NCBI RefSeq assembly: GCF_011392075.1
Contig: NZ_JAAJBV010000001.1
Location: forward strand, 310,001-374,000
Source: Flavobacterium celericrescens
Lineage (GTDB): Bacteria; Bacteroidota; Bacteroidia; Flavobacteriales; Flavobacteriaceae
Reading direction: 5' to 3'
DNA length: 64,000 nt
In this document: one piece after another, positions 1 to 9,271 of the stretch
Position numbering within the stretch: the stretch's first letter is position 1
Layout: every line of letters starts with the position of its first letter
The notes under the pieces: generated by a model
The model's input: the letters and a program-made list of their open reading frames with translations, nothing else
Database searches by the model: none
Told to the model about the DNA's origin: nothing
Position numbers and translations under genes: made by a program

Positions 1-25
1 AAAAATACTATACAGAAAAATGATG

Positions 26-50
26 GTGTAAAATTTGGCTTTTTTTACAC
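26..50. repeat. inverted repeat at left edge
   Basis: An 8-bp inverted repeat (GTGTAAAA at 26-33, TTTTACAC at 43-50) encloses a 9-base loop. No run of T follows on either strand, so it is not a clear terminator. It sits just before the paired ACGAAATTG repeats and may belong to the control region of a gene left of the window. Function unknown. Confidence 0.35.
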
Positions 51-78
51 GAAATTGCTGATATTTTATACGAAATTG
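49..78. repeat. ACGAAATTG direct repeats 21 bp apart
   Basis: The 9-mer ACGAAATTG occurs at 49-57 and again at 70-78, exactly 21 bp (two helical turns) apart. The same 9-mer recurs upstream of hemH at 5964-5972, followed 11 bp later by ACGAATTG. In-phase direct repeats are what a dimeric or AraC-type regulator would bind, but no binding protein can be named from sequence. Confidence 0.35.
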
Positions 79-92
79 CAATTTGAAAAAAC

Positions 93-125
93 AAAAAACG
101 GCTTTTAAAACATTTTAAAAGCCGT
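93..125 (-). terminator. rho-independent terminator of gdhA
   Basis: A perfect 13-bp inverted repeat (98-110 with 113-125) is followed on the minus strand by a T run at 97-93. It lies about 20 bases past the gdhA stop codon, as expected for a terminator of that transcript. Confidence 0.8.
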
Positions 126-145
126 AAAAAACATATATAATTTAA

Positions 146-1513
<1,368 letters not shown>

Positions 1514-1549
1514 TTATTGTAAAATTATCATTAACAGATAACTATCTCT

Positions 1550-1584
1550 CAAAATTACGCAATTAAATTAATTCTATTTGTCAA
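1550..1584 (-). promoter_or_regulatory. candidate gdhA promoter
   Basis: On the minus strand TAATTTTG (1557-1550) matches the Bacteroidota -7 consensus TAnnTTTG. A TTG at 1584-1582 lies 24 bp upstream, just outside the usual 17-23 bp spacing. The predicted start leaves a leader of roughly 55 bases before gdhA. Confidence 0.45.
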
Positions 1585-1624
1585 TTTTGTAACTTTATTC
1601 GTTACTAAATTCTGATTTAAAAAC

Positions 1625-1650
1625 AAAAAAACCAGAATTGGATTCTGGTT
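1625..1650 (-). terminator. terminator after enoyl-CoA hydratase gene
   Basis: The arms AACCAGAAT and ATTCTGGTT form a 9-bp stem with a 3-base loop. A run of T follows on the minus strand. It begins directly after the stop codon of the enoyl-CoA hydratase gene and probably ends the hemH-to-hydratase transcript. Confidence 0.8.
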
Positions 1651-1656
1651 TTAAAT

Positions 1657-2433
1657 TTATTTTCCTGGGAAATTTGCTTTCCTTTTTTCTAAAAATGCAG
1701 TAGTTCCTTCTTTAAAATCTTCGGTACCAAAACAAGCGCCAAAATTTTCAATTTCAACAGCAAATCCATTTATTCCATCTTCAAAATTAGCATTAATGGC
1801 TTGAATGGCTTTTGCAATTGCAACACTTGAATTATTTGCAATTTTTGAGGCAATACCTTTTGTAAAATCTAACAATTCTTCTTGTAGAACAACATGATTT
1901 ACTAACCCATAATTTTTAGCCGTTTCAGCATCAATCATACTTGCTGTCATAATTAATTCCATGGCACGACCTTTTCCTACTAATTGTGCTAGGCGTTGAG
2001 TGCCTCCATATCCAGGAATTACACCTAACGTAACTTCTGGTAATCCCATTTTTGCGTTTGTAGAAGCCACTCTAAAATGACACGACATTGCCAATTCCAA
2101 ACCACCACCTAATGCAAATCCGTTAACCGCTGCAATGACTGGTGTGCTCAAATTTTGTACAAAATCAAACAACAATTCTTGTCCTTGAGCTGCTAATTTT
2201 CCACCCTCTTCTACTGAAAAATTAGCAAATTCTGAAATATCGGCTCCAGCAACAAATGCTTTTTCTCCACTTCCAGTAATAATAATTGCTTTTACTGATT
2301 TGTCGTCATTCAAAGTTTTAAATCCATCGTGTAACTCTTGAATTGTAGCTTTATTTAATGCGTTTAATTTTGTGGGTCTATTAATGGTAATAACCGCAAT
2401 ATTGTCTTGTTTTTCAATTAAAATGTTTTCCAT
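1657..2433 (-). CDS. enoyl-CoA hydratase/isomerase (crotonase family)
   Basis: Expected to add water to trans-2-enoyl-CoA in fatty-acid or amino-acid catabolism in the cytoplasm. The 258 residues match the short crotonase type. The oxyanion-hole segment AGADISEF (62-69), GGGLELA (109-115) and LPEVTLGVIPGYGG (from 131) are present. The two expected catalytic glutamates, E113 and E133, are spaced by the usual 20 residues. It is the last gene of a minus-strand series starting at hemH, 12 bases after the histidine kinase gene, and is followed by a terminator. The exact substrate cannot be read from sequence. Confidence 0.9.
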   Translation of the reverse strand: MENILIEKQDNIAVITINRPTKLNALNKATIQELHDGFKTLNDDKSVKAIIITGSGEKAFVAGADISEFANFSVEEGGKLAAQGQELLFDFVQNLSTPVIAAVNGFALGGGLELAMSCHFRVASTNAKMGLPEVTLGVIPGYGGTQRLAQLVGKGRAMELIMTASMIDAETAKNYGLVNHVVLQEELLDFTKGIASKIANNSSVAIAKAIQAINANFEDGINGFAVEIENFGACFGTEDFKEGTTAFLEKRKANFPGK

Positions 2434-2445
2434 TATGGTATTGTT

Positions 2446-3918
2446 TTATTGTTTATTTATTGGGAATGAAACTAAAAATTCAGTTCCTATATTTAATTCT
2501 GATTCAAATGTAATTGTTCCGTTATAATTCTCGATAATGTTTTTAATAATTGCCAACCCTAGCCCCATTCCGCTAGATTTTGTGGTAAATTTTGGCTCAA
2601 AAATCCGAATGGCGTTTTCCTCTGAAATTCCTTTTCCGTTATCTTTTACTGCGATTTTTACTTGATTATCTTCTCTAAAAACAGTGACAAATACCGATTT
2701 CTTTTCTTGCTCTTCGGGAATTGCTTGAATGGCATTTTTTACCAAATTTGTAATCACTCGAATTAATTGTGTTTTATCTAATTTGGCAATAATTTCATCC
2801 TCCAAAGCAGAAAACTGAATGTAATCTTCATTAAAAATTTCTAATGCCATTTGCACTACATTCACCACGTTAAGTGTTTCATTTTGTTGAGCTGGCATAC
2901 TTGCAAAATTGGAGAACGCATTTGCAACCGAACTCATAGTGTCTATTTGTTGTAAAATAGTTTTGGTATAATCATCAAGTTTTTTAGTGATATTTTCATC
3001 GTTAGCATCAAATTTTCGCTGGAAACTTTGTACTGTCAAACGCATTGGCGTAAGTGGATTTTTAATTTCGTGTGCTACTTGTTTTGCCATTTCTCGCCAA
3101 GCTTGTTCTCTTTCACTTTGTGCTAAAATAGTGGCGCTTTCTTCTAACTTATCCACCATGCTATTGTAAGATTTAATCAAAAGGTTTATTTCTCTACTTC
3201 CATCTTCAATAACAATTTTTTCATTGCGTTGATCTAATTGTGTTTCTTGCATTTTATCACTAATAATTTTAAGCGATTTAGTAATATAGCTCGATAAAAA
3301 ATAAGATAAAACAATAGAAATCAAAAACATAAATGCATAAACTTGTCCAAAACGAATTAAGAAATTTTGCACTTCATTATCATAAAAAGCAGTATCTTCT
3401 TCATAAGGTAAATTTAAAATCCCAAGAGGTTTAAATTTAGTGTCTTTTAAATAAGTATATGATGAGCGAAAAGGTTGTCCGTCAATAGTTGAAAATTCGA
3501 TATATCTTTTTTCTAATGAGGCTTGCAAAATTTTAAGCGTAGCTTCATTAATTTTAGGTTTGTCTTTATCAATTTTAAAAATTGCTTTTGATGAAATTAG
3601 TAGTTTCCCTTTTAAATCAAAAATATTTATTTCCATGCTGTGAATATCTGCTAATTCAAAGATTTTTTCTTTAAAAATTAACGGAACATTCTCTGTGGTT
3701 AAGGGATAAGTTGTGGTCTGTAAAACATAATTTATATGCTCAGCAATTGCTGTTTCTTTGCGCTCTAGTCGGTCTTGATGATATTCTCTAGCCTCTTTTC
3801 GAAATTGATAAATAGATACAGTTGCAATCAACACAGACGCAATTAGCGTTAAGAATATCATGGATAGAAATATTCTTACTCGAAGTGAAAGGTTTTTTAT
3901 ATTAAAAATTCTATCCAT
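2446..3918 (-). CDS. NtrY-like membrane sensor histidine kinase
   Basis: A 490-residue membrane kinase. Helices lie at about 14-38 and 190-212 and enclose a periplasmic domain of roughly 150 residues. A HAMP segment follows, then the dimerisation/phosphoacceptor motif VAHEIKNPLTP with H283, then an ATPase domain with NLVKNAIQAI, DNGKGI and GLGLAI. The NP after the phosphoacceptor resembles NtrY/NtrB-type kinases. Its ATG overlaps the hemJ stop by one base (TAATG), so the two are likely translated together. No response regulator gene is adjacent, and the signal and partner are unknown. A link to heme or membrane redox state is only suggested by the neighbourhood. Confidence 0.88.
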   Translation of the reverse strand: MDRIFNIKNLSLRVRIFLSMIFLTLIASVLIATVSIYQFRKEAREYHQDRLERKETAIAEHINYVLQTTTYPLTTENVPLIFKEKIFELADIHSMEINIFDLKGKLLISSKAIFKIDKDKPKINEATLKILQASLEKRYIEFSTIDGQPFRSSYTYLKDTKFKPLGILNLPYEEDTAFYDNEVQNFLIRFGQVYAFMFLISIVLSYFLSSYITKSLKIISDKMQETQLDQRNEKIVIEDGSREINLLIKSYNSMVDKLEESATILAQSEREQAWREMAKQVAHEIKNPLTPMRLTVQSFQRKFDANDENITKKLDDYTKTILQQIDTMSSVANAFSNFASMPAQQNETLNVVNVVQMALEIFNEDYIQFSALEDEIIAKLDKTQLIRVITNLVKNAIQAIPEEQEKKSVFVTVFREDNQVKIAVKDNGKGISEENAIRIFEPKFTTKSSGMGLGLAIIKNIIENYNGTITFESELNIGTEFLVSFPINKQ

Positions 3919-4475
3919 TAACTGTTTTGATTCTTTTCTCTAATTTTTTTATACAATTTGAATCCCATCATAATTAAAATCGAAAAAACAAAAATTCCGA
4001 TAACTCCAAAAACCCAGTTGATTGCATTTTTTAAAATTACTAAAAAAACAACTGCAAATAATATTATCGTGGCGCCTTCGTTCCAAATTCTAAAAAAATT
4101 ACCCGAATGTTTTACTTCATTATTTTGTAATTGTTTAAAAATTTGATGGCATTTTAAATGATACAGATACAACAAGAACACAAAAACCAATTTTACATGC
4201 ATCCAAGGCATTTGCAACCAAGATTGACCTAATGGCGTAAAAAACAACATCCAAAAAGCAAAAAAACTTGCCAAAACAGCACTTGGCCATGTAATAATAT
4301 ACCACAATCGATATTGCATTAATTGGTATTGCTTGATTAAAATATCTTGCTCAGGTTGTGGTTTTTGTTTGGCCTCTGCATGATATACAAATAAACGAAC
4401 AATATAAAATAATCCTGCAAACCAAGTGATTACAAAGATTAAATGAAGTGATTTTATGTAGTTGTAAAGTTCCAT
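3918..4475 (-). CDS. hemJ: HemJ-type protoporphyrinogen IX oxidase
   Basis: A 185-residue protein with about four hydrophobic helices. It carries the HemJ/UPF0093 N-terminal signature (SLHLIFVITWFAGLFYIVRL, followed by FVYHAE). H11, and K95 in MHVKLVF, are the likely counterparts of the conserved His/Lys pair of HemJ. The enzyme would oxidise protoporphyrinogen IX to protoporphyrin IX in the inner membrane, the step just before ferrochelatase. hemH lies two genes upstream in the same direction, which supports HemJ over a generic CopD-like protein. It sits 3 bases after the small lipoprotein gene and overlaps the kinase gene. Confidence 0.85.
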   Translation of the reverse strand: MELYNYIKSLHLIFVITWFAGLFYIVRLFVYHAEAKQKPQPEQDILIKQYQLMQYRLWYIITWPSAVLASFFAFWMLFFTPLGQSWLQMPWMHVKLVFVFLLYLYHLKCHQIFKQLQNNEVKHSGNFFRIWNEGATIILFAVVFLVILKNAINWVFGVIGIFVFSILIMMGFKLYKKIREKNQNS

Positions 4476-4478
4476 TAT

Positions 4479-4856
4479 CTATAAGTTTGATTTTCCATAA
4501 CAATAAATAGTTATAACTCCGTTTTTTCCTGCCGAACCATATAACGGTATGCTTTTTTCAATTGAAAGAATATCAATTCTTACTATGTCATTTCTTTTTA
4601 AATTAAGTCTTGAATCAAATTTTTCATCTGAACGAATAATTTCTTGTCCATCTTTTTTATTAATTATTAAAGTTGGCACTTCTCCAATTAAATTTCTATT
4701 TTTATTAATATATTCTATCAAAAAATATTTCTTTTCCCCTTTATTTTCGAGAATAAATCTTCTTTGTACTTCATTGATTCTAATTGAACTACAACCAAAA
4801 ACAATTAAACTCACAAAAAACAAAGCGGATATTTTTAATAGTCTATTTTCTTTCAT
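4479..4856 (-). CDS. small lipoprotein with TonB-plug-like C-terminal motif
   Basis: A 125-residue predicted lipoprotein with a signal peptide ending in LIVFGC (lipid-modified C22). The family is not recognised. The C-terminal stretch LYGSAGKNGVITIY (105-118), preceded by IVRIDILSIEKSIP, closely resembles the conserved plug motif of SusC/TonB-dependent receptors (YGxxGxNGVIxI), but there is no barrel. The gene is wedged between hemH (7-base gap) and hemJ (3-base gap), so it is probably cotranscribed with heme genes. A role in envelope heme or iron handling would be speculation. Confidence 0.75.
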   Translation of the reverse strand: MKENRLLKISALFFVSLIVFGCSSIRINEVQRRFILENKGEKKYFLIEYINKNRNLIGEVPTLIINKKDGQEIIRSDEKFDSRLNLKRNDIVRIDILSIEKSIPLYGSAGKNGVITIYCYGKSNL

Positions 4857-4863
4857 TTATATT

Positions 4864-5880
4864 CTATTTTCTTTTAAAATCCTCAATCCAATTAGCAACC
4901 ACACCGCACCATTCGTCTTCATCATTTAAACATGGAATTGCCATAAACTCTTCACCACCATGATGCAAAAATTGTTCGTTAGCCTCCATTGCAATTTCTT
5001 CTAACGTTTCTAAACAATCCGCCACGAAAGCAGGTGTTACAACCGCTAATTTTTTAATGCCTTGTGCTGGCATTTTATTGATTTCAACATCAGTATAAGG
5101 TGTTAACCATTTATCACCTGCCAAGCGAGATTGAAAGGTTTGACTGTATTTCCCTTCTGGAATTCCTAATAATTTTACAACTTGTTTAGTGGTTTCATAA
5201 CATTGATGACGGTAGCAAAATTCGTGTGCTGGCGAAGGCGTGTTGCAACACGAGCCATCAATTGTACAATGTAATTTCGTTACATCCGTTTTACGAATAT
5301 GTCGTTTTGGGATTCCGTGATATGAAAATAATAAATGGTCATAATCAAATCCTTCTAAATGTTTCTTAATTGAATTTGCTAGTGCCTGAATAAAATCAGG
5401 TTTATTATAAAACGCTGGAACATTTGTAAATGTCATTTCTGGAAAATGTTTCTGACGTAATTCTTCCGCTAACACAACAATTGTGGTGGTTGAAGCCATT
5501 GCGTGTTGTGGATATAAAGGTAAAAGCATCACTTCGGTCACACCTTGATCTTTTAATTCTTGTAATCCTTTTTGAATGGTCATAGTTCCATAACGCATGG
5601 CTAAAGCAACTGGAACATCAACTAACTGTTGCACTTTTTGGTGCATTTTTTTAGAAATCACAATTAAAGGAGAACCTTCGCTGGTCCAGATTCTTGCATA
5701 GGCTTCAGCTGATTTTTTTGGACGTGTTTGTAAAATAATTCCTCTAACTAACAAAGCACGTAGTAAAAATGGAACGTCTATGACATATTTATCCATTAAA
5801 AATTCATCTAAATACGGTTTTACATCTTTTGCTGTTGGGCTTTCTGGCGAACCTAAATTTACTAATAATACTCCTTTCAT
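4864..5880 (-). CDS. hemH: ferrochelatase with internal cysteine cluster
   Basis: Inserts ferrous iron into protoporphyrin IX, the last step of protoheme synthesis. The 338-residue protein has the ferrochelatase signature SYHGIPKRHIRKTD with catalytic H188, and the conserved FQSRL and TPAFVADCLETLEEI segments. Between residues 205 and 227 there are five cysteines (C205, C211, C212, C222, C227) in a segment that enteric HemH lacks. This fits the bacterial ferrochelatase class that carries a [2Fe-2S] cluster on internal cysteines. It is the first gene of the minus-strand series hemH, lipoprotein, hemJ, kinase, hydratase. A weak -7-like box (TACTTTTA, minus strand 5907-5900) and phased repeats lie upstream. 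Confidence 0.95.
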   Translation of the reverse strand: MKGVLLVNLGSPESPTAKDVKPYLDEFLMDKYVIDVPFLLRALLVRGIILQTRPKKSAEAYARIWTSEGSPLIVISKKMHQKVQQLVDVPVALAMRYGTMTIQKGLQELKDQGVTEVMLLPLYPQHAMASTTTIVVLAEELRQKHFPEMTFTNVPAFYNKPDFIQALANSIKKHLEGFDYDHLLFSYHGIPKRHIRKTDVTKLHCTIDGSCCNTPSPAHEFCYRHQCYETTKQVVKLLGIPEGKYSQTFQSRLAGDKWLTPYTDVEINKMPAQGIKKLAVVTPAFVADCLETLEEIAMEANEQFLHHGGEEFMAIPCLNDEDEWCGVVANWIEDFKRK

Positions 5881-5963
5881 ATGGCAATTTATTTTTTTAT
5901 AAAAGTATACAATCTACTTTTTTTACTTTTTAATATTGTTATTTTTTATTGATGGTATGATAT

Positions 5964-5982
5964 ACGAAATTGATACGAATTG
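5964..5982. promoter_or_regulatory. phased ACGAA(A)TTG repeats upstream of hemH
   Basis: ACGAAATTG (5964-5972) and ACGAATTG (5975-5982) are spaced 11 bp apart, one helical turn, in the short gap between hemH and the araC-type gene. TTTTACAC follows at 5984-5991. Both modules also occur at 43-78. The position, 80-100 bases upstream of hemH, suits an operator, but no regulator can be assigned. Confidence 0.35.
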
Positions 5983-5985
5983 GTT

Positions 5986-6858
5986 TTACACATTAGTATT
6001 CAAATTCATCAAGTATTTCTTTGGAGTCGTCCCAAATTTTTTCTTAAAAGCTGCAATAAAATGACTTCCAGTACTATAACCAATTTTTAATCCTACTTCA
6101 TTTACATTATATGAACCACTATCAAGTAATTGACGCGCATAATCCATTTTGTAATCAAACAAAAAGCCATAGACTGTGTCTCCATAAATTTGTTTGAAAC
6201 CCATTTTTAACTTTTTAAGACTTAACCCTACTTGTTCCGAAAGCTCTTCTAATCCAGGGGGTTCTGCCATGTTTTGAATGATAATTTCTTTGGCCTTTTT
6301 GATTTTTAACACATTTTCTTCATCAATTAAAAACGGACATTGTTCTGCATTCGGGTCTTCAGAACGATTGAAATATAAGCTCAATAATTCATAGCCTTTG
6401 CCTTTATAGTATAAATTTTTTATCGACGGATTCAAATTATAATGAAACAATTGACTCAAAACAATAGCCATTGATGGACTAATATCTGTTTCTTTATAAT
6501 ATTTTTTATCTTTATTATCATCACTTAAAAACGGAATATTTTCTGCTTCAGAAGAAAACAAACCATGGAATTTTTTGATGGAAATAATAACCGAAATTAC
6601 CCAAGTATTTGGTGCTAATTCTAAATGTAACGGCAATTCTTTTTGTGGATTATAAAATAAAAGCGCCTTTTCTTCTTTTAAATCTAAAGCATAATTTCCT
6701 TGATTAAAGATAAATTTTCCCTTTCCTTTAATGCCAAAATGGAACTGAATAAGCCCCTGACTTACAGGTCGTTCAACTTTATAAACCGAAGTTCCATCAT
6801 TTTGAAAACGCAATAAGATAAAGTCATTTTCAATTTTTATTTCTTCTTGAGAACCCAT
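5986..6858 (-). CDS. AraC-family transcriptional regulator
   Basis: A 290-residue DNA-binding protein. The N-terminal half is beta-rich and probably cupin-like for ligand sensing. The C-terminal 100 residues form the AraC double helix-turn-helix (LEELSEQVGLSLKKLKMGFK, then VGLKIGYSTGSHFIAAFKKKFG). It lies divergently from hemA across 230 bp and immediately upstream of hemH, so it is well placed to control heme synthesis. That role is inferred from position only. It has its own good promoter (TTG, 21 bp, TAAATTTG, minus strand 6983-6952), giving a leader of about 90 bases. Confidence 0.88.
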   Translation of the reverse strand: MGSQEEIKIENDFILLRFQNDGTSVYKVERPVSQGLIQFHFGIKGKGKFIFNQGNYALDLKEEKALLFYNPQKELPLHLELAPNTWVISVIISIKKFHGLFSSEAENIPFLSDDNKDKKYYKETDISPSMAIVLSQLFHYNLNPSIKNLYYKGKGYELLSLYFNRSEDPNAEQCPFLIDEENVLKIKKAKEIIIQNMAEPPGLEELSEQVGLSLKKLKMGFKQIYGDTVYGFLFDYKMDYARQLLDSGSYNVNEVGLKIGYSTGSHFIAAFKKKFGTTPKKYLMNLNTNV

Positions 6859-6951
6859 AGCGATATTTTTACGTATATAATTTCAAAACAAAATCAAATT
6901 GTTATTTAGAATTATTCTATATAATAAAATTCGAAACACTTGATTTTGCTA

Positions 6952-6983
6952 CAAATTTAAAAGAAATAACGCTAAAAAGACAA
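6952..6983 (-). promoter_or_regulatory. promoter of the araC-type gene
   Basis: Minus strand: TTG at 6983-6981, a 21-bp spacer, then TAAATTTG at 6959-6952. This is a full match to the Bacteroidota -33/-7 consensus. Confidence 0.6.
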
Positions 6984-6996
6984 TTATTATACAAAA

Positions 6997-7061
6997 TATC
7001 TTTGAGCGACATAAAAAGTACTTTAAGCGTTACTTTTATAAATTGTTTACTAATAATTTTG
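6997..7061 (+). promoter_or_regulatory. candidate hemA promoter region
   Basis: Two perfect -7 elements face hemA: TATCTTTG at 6997-7004 and TAATTTTG at 7054-7061. Neither has a TTG at the standard distance, so activation by a regulator such as the divergent AraC protein is possible. Initiation from the second would leave a leader of about 24 bases. Confidence 0.4.
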
Positions 7062-7088
7062 TTTAACTTTTAGGGAAGAGTATAAAAT

Positions 7089-8345
7089 ATGGAAAACAAC
7101 ACATTTGCAAAGCATCCTACTTTCTATGCTGTTGGCTTAAGTTATAAAAAAGCCGATGCAGAAATGAGAGGTAAGTTTAGTTTAGATGAAAAGTCTAAAA
7201 TTAACTTATTACATCAAGCAAAAAAAGAAGGCTTAGAGAGTTTAGTGGTTACCTCAACATGTAATCGTACCGAAATATATGGTTTTGCGCAACATCCCTT
7301 TCAATTAATCAAATTGCTTTGCGAAAACAGTCAAGGAACCGTTGAAGATTTTCAAAGAGTAGCATTTGTATATAAAAATCATGAGGCTATTTCACACATG
7401 TTTCGCGTAGGAACTGGGTTAGATAGTCAAATTCTAGGCGATTTTGAGATTATCAGCCAACTTAAAAATGCATTTGTACAAAGTAAAGAACTACATTTAG
7501 TAAATTCGTTTTTAGAGCGTCTAGTAAATGCTGTGATTCAAGCCAGCAAAAAAATTAAAACCGAAACCGAAATTTCTTCTGGTGCAACTTCTGTTTCTTT
7601 TGCATCTGTACAATATATTTTTAAAAATGTAGAAGACATTGCCTCAAAAAACATTTTACTTTTTGGTACAGGAAAAATAGGAAGAAATACTTGTGAAAAC
7701 TTGGTAAAACATACCAAACACGAACAAATTACATTAATTAATAGAACCAAAGATAAAGCTGAGAAAATTGCAAAAAAATTAAATGTAATTGTAAAAGATT
7801 ATGCTGATTTGCAATTAGAACTTCAAAAAGCTGACGTTGTTGTTGTTGCCACTGGAGCACAAAACCCAACTGTAGATAAAGCCATTTTAAATCTAAAGAA
7901 ACCACTTTTGATTCTTGATTTGTCTATTCCAAAAAACGTACATGAAAACGTAAAAGATTTGGAAGGTGTAACTTTAGTCCACATGGACCAACTAGCGCAA
8001 ATGACAGATGAAACATTAGAAAACAGAAAAAAACATATTCCTGCCGCAGAAGCTATTATTGAAGAAATAAAAGATGAATTTATTGCTTGGACAAAGCAAC
8101 GTAAGTTTGCTCCAACAATTCACGCATTAAAAGCAAAATTAAATTCAATTAAAGACGGAGAATTAAATTTTCAACGAAAAAAAATAGCTAATTTTGACGA
8201 AGAACAAGCTGAATTAATTAGCGCTCGCATTATTCAAAAAATTACGAACCATTTTGCAAATCATCTAAAAGATGACGAAACAATGGTAGATGAAAGTATT
8301 GAATGGATTGAAAAAATTTTCCAAATTGAAACGCTTGCAAAATAA
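7089..8345 (+). CDS. hemA: glutamyl-tRNA reductase
   Basis: NADPH-dependent reduction of glutamyl-tRNA(Glu) to glutamate-1-semialdehyde, the committed step of C5-route heme synthesis. The 418-residue protein has the catalytic cysteine C58 in the signature STCNRTEIYG, the substrate-domain segment VGTGLDSQILGDFEI, and a dinucleotide-binding fold at LLFGTGKIGRNTCENL. It starts the operon hemA-hemC-hemD-hemE-TPR-hemF. Its stop overlaps the hemC start (TAATG). The next enzyme, HemL, is not encoded in the window. Confidence 0.96.
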   Translation: MENNTFAKHPTFYAVGLSYKKADAEMRGKFSLDEKSKINLLHQAKKEGLESLVVTSTCNRTEIYGFAQHPFQLIKLLCENSQGTVEDFQRVAFVYKNHEAISHMFRVGTGLDSQILGDFEIISQLKNAFVQSKELHLVNSFLERLVNAVIQASKKIKTETEISSGATSVSFASVQYIFKNVEDIASKNILLFGTGKIGRNTCENLVKHTKHEQITLINRTKDKAEKIAKKLNVIVKDYADLQLELQKADVVVVATGAQNPTVDKAILNLKKPLLILDLSIPKNVHENVKDLEGVTLVHMDQLAQMTDETLENRKKHIPAAEAIIEEIKDEFIAWTKQRKFAPTIHALKAKLNSIKDGELNFQRKKIANFDEEQAELISARIIQKITNHFANHLKDDETMVDESIEWIEKIFQIETLAK

Positions 8346-9268
8346 TGAATAAAACAATTCGAATAGGAACTCGTGATAGCGAGCTAGCACTTTGGCAAGC
8401 ACACACTGTTCAAAAAAAACTAAATGATTTAGGCTACAAAACAGAAATAGTAGCTGTAAAATCACAAGGAGATATTATTCTAGACAAGCCGCTATATGAA
8501 CTTGGTATTACAGGAATTTTCACCAAAACATTAGACATAGCTATGTTAAATGGTCAAGTGGATATTGCAGTTCATTCAATGAAGGACGTTCCTACAGCAT
8601 TACCTATCGGAATTATTCAAGCAGCCGTTTTAGAAAGAGCTAATACTCTTGATATTTTAGTTCACAAAGGCAATTTAGATTTTTTAAATTCGGAAGGAAC
8701 TATCGCTACTGGAAGCTTACGCAGACAAGCACAATGGTTAAATAAATATTCAAATCACAATGTAGTAGATTTACGTGGCAATGTAAATACACGTATGCAA
8801 AAGTTAAATGAAAGCGATTGGAACGGTGCTGTTTTTGCTGCTGCTGGTTTAGAAAGAATAAACTTAAAACCAGATAGTTTTATCAATTTAGATTGGATGA
8901 TTCCAGCTCCTGCACAAGGCGCAATGGTAGTTGTTGCTATGGCAAACGATAATTATACCATTGATGCAGTTTCTCAATTAAACCACATAGAAACTGAAAT
9001 TTGTACTTATATTGAAAGACAGTTTTTAAAAACACTTGAAGGCGGTTGCACAGCACCTATTGGAGCTATTGCAAATTATAATGAAGATGAAGATATCATT
9101 GATTTTAAAGGTGTGTTACTCTCAATTGATGGAAAAGAAAAATTAGCAATTGAAACAAAAGTTGCGGTTTCAGAATGGAAAAAACTAGGATTTAATTCAG
9201 CGCAAGAGATTTTAGATAACGGTGGGACTCAGTTAATGGAAAAAATTAGAACCGTCTTAAAAAAATAG
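8345..9268 (+). CDS. hemC: hydroxymethylbilane synthase (porphobilinogen deaminase)
   Basis: Condenses four porphobilinogen units into hydroxymethylbilane. The 307-residue protein begins with the family motif IRIGTRDSELALWQA and has HSMKDVPT (77-84), SLRRQAQ, LRGNVNTR and the cofactor-anchoring C235 in EGGCTAPIGA. Its ATG overlaps the hemA stop by one base, pointing to translational coupling. hemD follows after 3 bases. A standard length with no missing residues makes this a secure call. Confidence 0.96.
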   Translation: MNKTIRIGTRDSELALWQAHTVQKKLNDLGYKTEIVAVKSQGDIILDKPLYELGITGIFTKTLDIAMLNGQVDIAVHSMKDVPTALPIGIIQAAVLERANTLDILVHKGNLDFLNSEGTIATGSLRRQAQWLNKYSNHNVVDLRGNVNTRMQKLNESDWNGAVFAAAGLERINLKPDSFINLDWMIPAPAQGAMVVVAMANDNYTIDAVSQLNHIETEICTYIERQFLKTLEGGCTAPIGAIANYNEDEDIIDFKGVLLSIDGKEKLAIETKVAVSEWKKLGFNSAQEILDNGGTQLMEKIRTVLKK

Positions 9269-9271
9269 TTC

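Noticed and set aside
4549..4929. 126-codon open frame on the plus strand opposite the small lipoprotein and hemH end
   Set aside because: It runs antisense to well-supported genes, is Ile/Leu/Phe-rich as expected for the complement of AT-rich code, and has no promoter.
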